NCBI GenBank assembly: GCA_049680295.1
Contig: JBAUHN010000488.1
Coordinates: forward strand, 1-6,890
Length of the DNA: 6,890 bases
Reading direction: 5' to 3'
From: JBAUHN01 sp049680295
Lineage (GTDB): Bacteria; Pseudomonadota; Alphaproteobacteria; Rhodobacterales; Rhodobacteraceae
Shown piece by piece: positions 5,991 through 6,890 of this stretch. The notes under the pieces were generated by a model. It ran no database searches, was not told the origin of the DNA, and saw only the letters and a list, made by a program, of their open reading frames with translations. Position numbers and translations under genes: made by a program. How positions within the stretch are numbered: position 1 is the first letter of the stretch; the number at the start of each line of letters is the position of its first letter.

Positions 5991-6263
5991 GAACCCGGCG
6001 GGACAATAGAAAAGATGTGCGGTGGGAAAGATCTGCGTGAAACTTTTCGGTGCAGCTTTGGTATCAACCCTGATTATGCAACGCTCTTTGATGGTAGCAA
6101 TTTCAAGGTCCCCGCACGTGATCCGGATGGCGCTGTTCGTGCGATGGCACTTGAAGGGCGTCCTTTCTTCCTCGGCACGGCCTTTCAACCTGAAAGAGCG
6201 GCATTTGAAAGCCGTAGGCACCCCATTATCTCGGGGTTTGTTGATGCGGTGGCGGGCCGCTGA
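5991..6263 (+). pseudogene. C-terminal fragment of a class I glutamine-amidotransferase-like protein (CTP-synthase C-terminal-related)
   Basis: About 90 codons read in one frame, GGTIEKMCGG, ETFRCSFGINPDY, DPDGAVRAMALEG, RPFFLGTAFQPERAAF and HPIISGFVDAV, to a TGA at 6261-6263. The order matches the last third of the family annotated as CTP synthase C-terminal region-related proteins, a class I GATase-like fold in which the usual His-Pro-Glu is seen as FQPE. The nucleophile-elbow half, with the catalytic Cys (or Sec in some members), is absent. Upstream the frame meets a TGA at 5973-5975 and the similarity appears to stop near 5991. The first ATG in frame is at 6015, without a clear ribosome-binding site (AGAAAAG lies directly before it). 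It is probably a remnant. It converges on the LysE-type gene, 49 bp away. Confidence 0.7.
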
Positions 6264-6312
6264 CATCCCAATGACAAACAAGAGATGCTGATCCGGCTCG
6301 CCCATCGACAGA

Positions 6313-6890
6313 TCAGGAGGTCGCTCGCCGATAGCTTGCAAGTGCAGCAGCCAGAACGATCAAGGTAACTCCACAGCCGCGCTCCAGCCACATTGCGCCT
6401 TTTTGCTGCAAGAACCGCATCGCCTGCGATCCAAGCAAAACATAGACCAGCATCACGGCAACATCGACCGACACGAAGATCAAAGCGAGCGTGGCATATT
6501 GAACTGGCAGAGGCTGTGTGAGGTCAATGAACTGGGGCAAGAAAGCCGCGAAGAACAAGTATCCTTTGGGATTTGTGACCGCGACAAGGAAGCTTTTCTG
6601 GAAGATGCGCTGGGGCGATCCTTCGGCATCGCTGCGTGCGGCCCTTGGATCATCGAGCGTCGCGTGGAACTGTCCAGCGGTGCGCAACATCTGTATTCCA
6701 AGCCAGGCCAGATAGGCCACGCCGACCCATTTCACGACCCCGAACCAGAACGCTGATGTGGCGAGCACGGCCCCTAACCCAAGGGCAGCGCAAAAGATCA
6801 GCACAAGGTCTGATAATGCCGCGCCGATGATCCCGTTACCGGCCCGACGCAGTCCATAGCGAGAGCCATTGGTTAGTGCCAGCAGAACAG
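6313..6890 (-). CDS. LysE/RhtB-family amino-acid exporter, N-terminus beyond the window
   Basis: This family exports amino acids such as lysine, homoserine or threonine through the cytoplasmic membrane using about six helices. At least 191 residues are visible and the frame continues open through the right edge of the window. The family usually has about 205-210 residues, so roughly 15-20 N-terminal residues are missing. The visible N-terminal block ALTNGSRYGLRRAGNGIIG matches the end of the conserved first segment. Hydrophobic helices follow: SDLVLIFCAALGLGAV, WVGVAYLAWLGIQML, then after a polar loop NPKGYLFFAAFLPQF with the conserved Asn-Pro-Lys-Gly, and two more C-terminal helices. A GTG at 6802-6804 is an internal codon and not the start. 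No disruption is seen. The substrate cannot be deduced. Confidence 0.88.
   Translation of the reverse strand, partial: VLLALTNGSRYGLRRAGNGIIGAALSDLVLIFCAALGLGAVLATSAFWFGVVKWVGVAYLAWLGIQMLRTAGQFHATLDDPRAARSDAEGSPQRIFQKSFLVAVTNPKGYLFFAAFLPQFIDLTQPLPVQYATLALIFVSVDVAVMLVYVLLGSQAMRFLQQKGAMWLERGCGVTLIVLAAALASYRRATS

Noticed and set aside
5990..6003. GAACCCGG-CGGG resembles GAACCCGGACGGG in the tRNA-Lys 3' half, a possible att repeat
   Set aside because: Only 8 contiguous bases match, a base is missing, and the stretch is explained as codons of the amidotransferase-like fragment (Glu-Pro-Gly-Gly). It is too short to call an attachment site.
6015..6341. Alternative frames over the amidotransferase-like fragment (minus 5988-6341, plus 6022-6291)
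   Set aside because: They lack motifs, and only the frame ending at 6263 reads as a known protein family.
1..6890. CRISPR arrays, insertion sequences, toxin-antitoxin or phage-defence genes
   Set aside because: No spaced direct repeats, transposase motifs, terminal inverted repeats or small paired ORFs with recognisable toxin/antitoxin or defence domains were seen on reading both strands.

Overview
The window looks like chromosomal DNA of an alphaproteobacterium, most likely a Rhodobacterales (roseobacter-type) species. The basis is the style of the cytochrome c1, MtaB and DapF proteins, moderate-to-high GC in the coding regions, and a tRNA-Lys typical of the class. The genus cannot be fixed from the sequence alone.

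Left part (1-4318), ordinary core genome. petC (cytochrome c1) is the last gene of a bc1 operon entering from the left. It ends at a very strong 14-bp-stem terminator (887-922). Facing it is a Crp/Fnr-family regulator on the minus strand (1166-1840). A perfect TGTGA-N6-TCACA palindrome sits just beyond that gene's stop codon. Next, on the minus strand, dapF (lysine/peptidoglycan precursor synthesis) and mtaB (tRNA ms2t6A modification) overlap by ATGA and form a translationally coupled pair. A tRNA-Lys(TTT) gene follows on the plus strand, divergent from dapF.

Right part (4319-6312), a gene graveyard directly downstream of the tRNA gene. About 540 bp have no recognisable gene. Then comes a chimera of two broken genes on the minus strand: an MFS transporter piece with a 1-nt frameshift and a nonsense codon, joined to the C-terminal effector domain of a LysR-type regulator. 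About 400 bp of unassigned DNA follow, then the C-terminal third of a class I glutamine-amidotransferase-like protein on the plus strand. A LysE/RhtB-family exporter (minus strand, N-terminus cut by the window edge) marks the return to intact coding sequence.

I see no convincing new multi-gene system. The observations most worth checking are the Cys-to-Ser change at the second catalytic position of DapF, the CRP-type palindrome beside the Crp-like gene, and the chimeric pseudogene and decay zone behind the tRNA.
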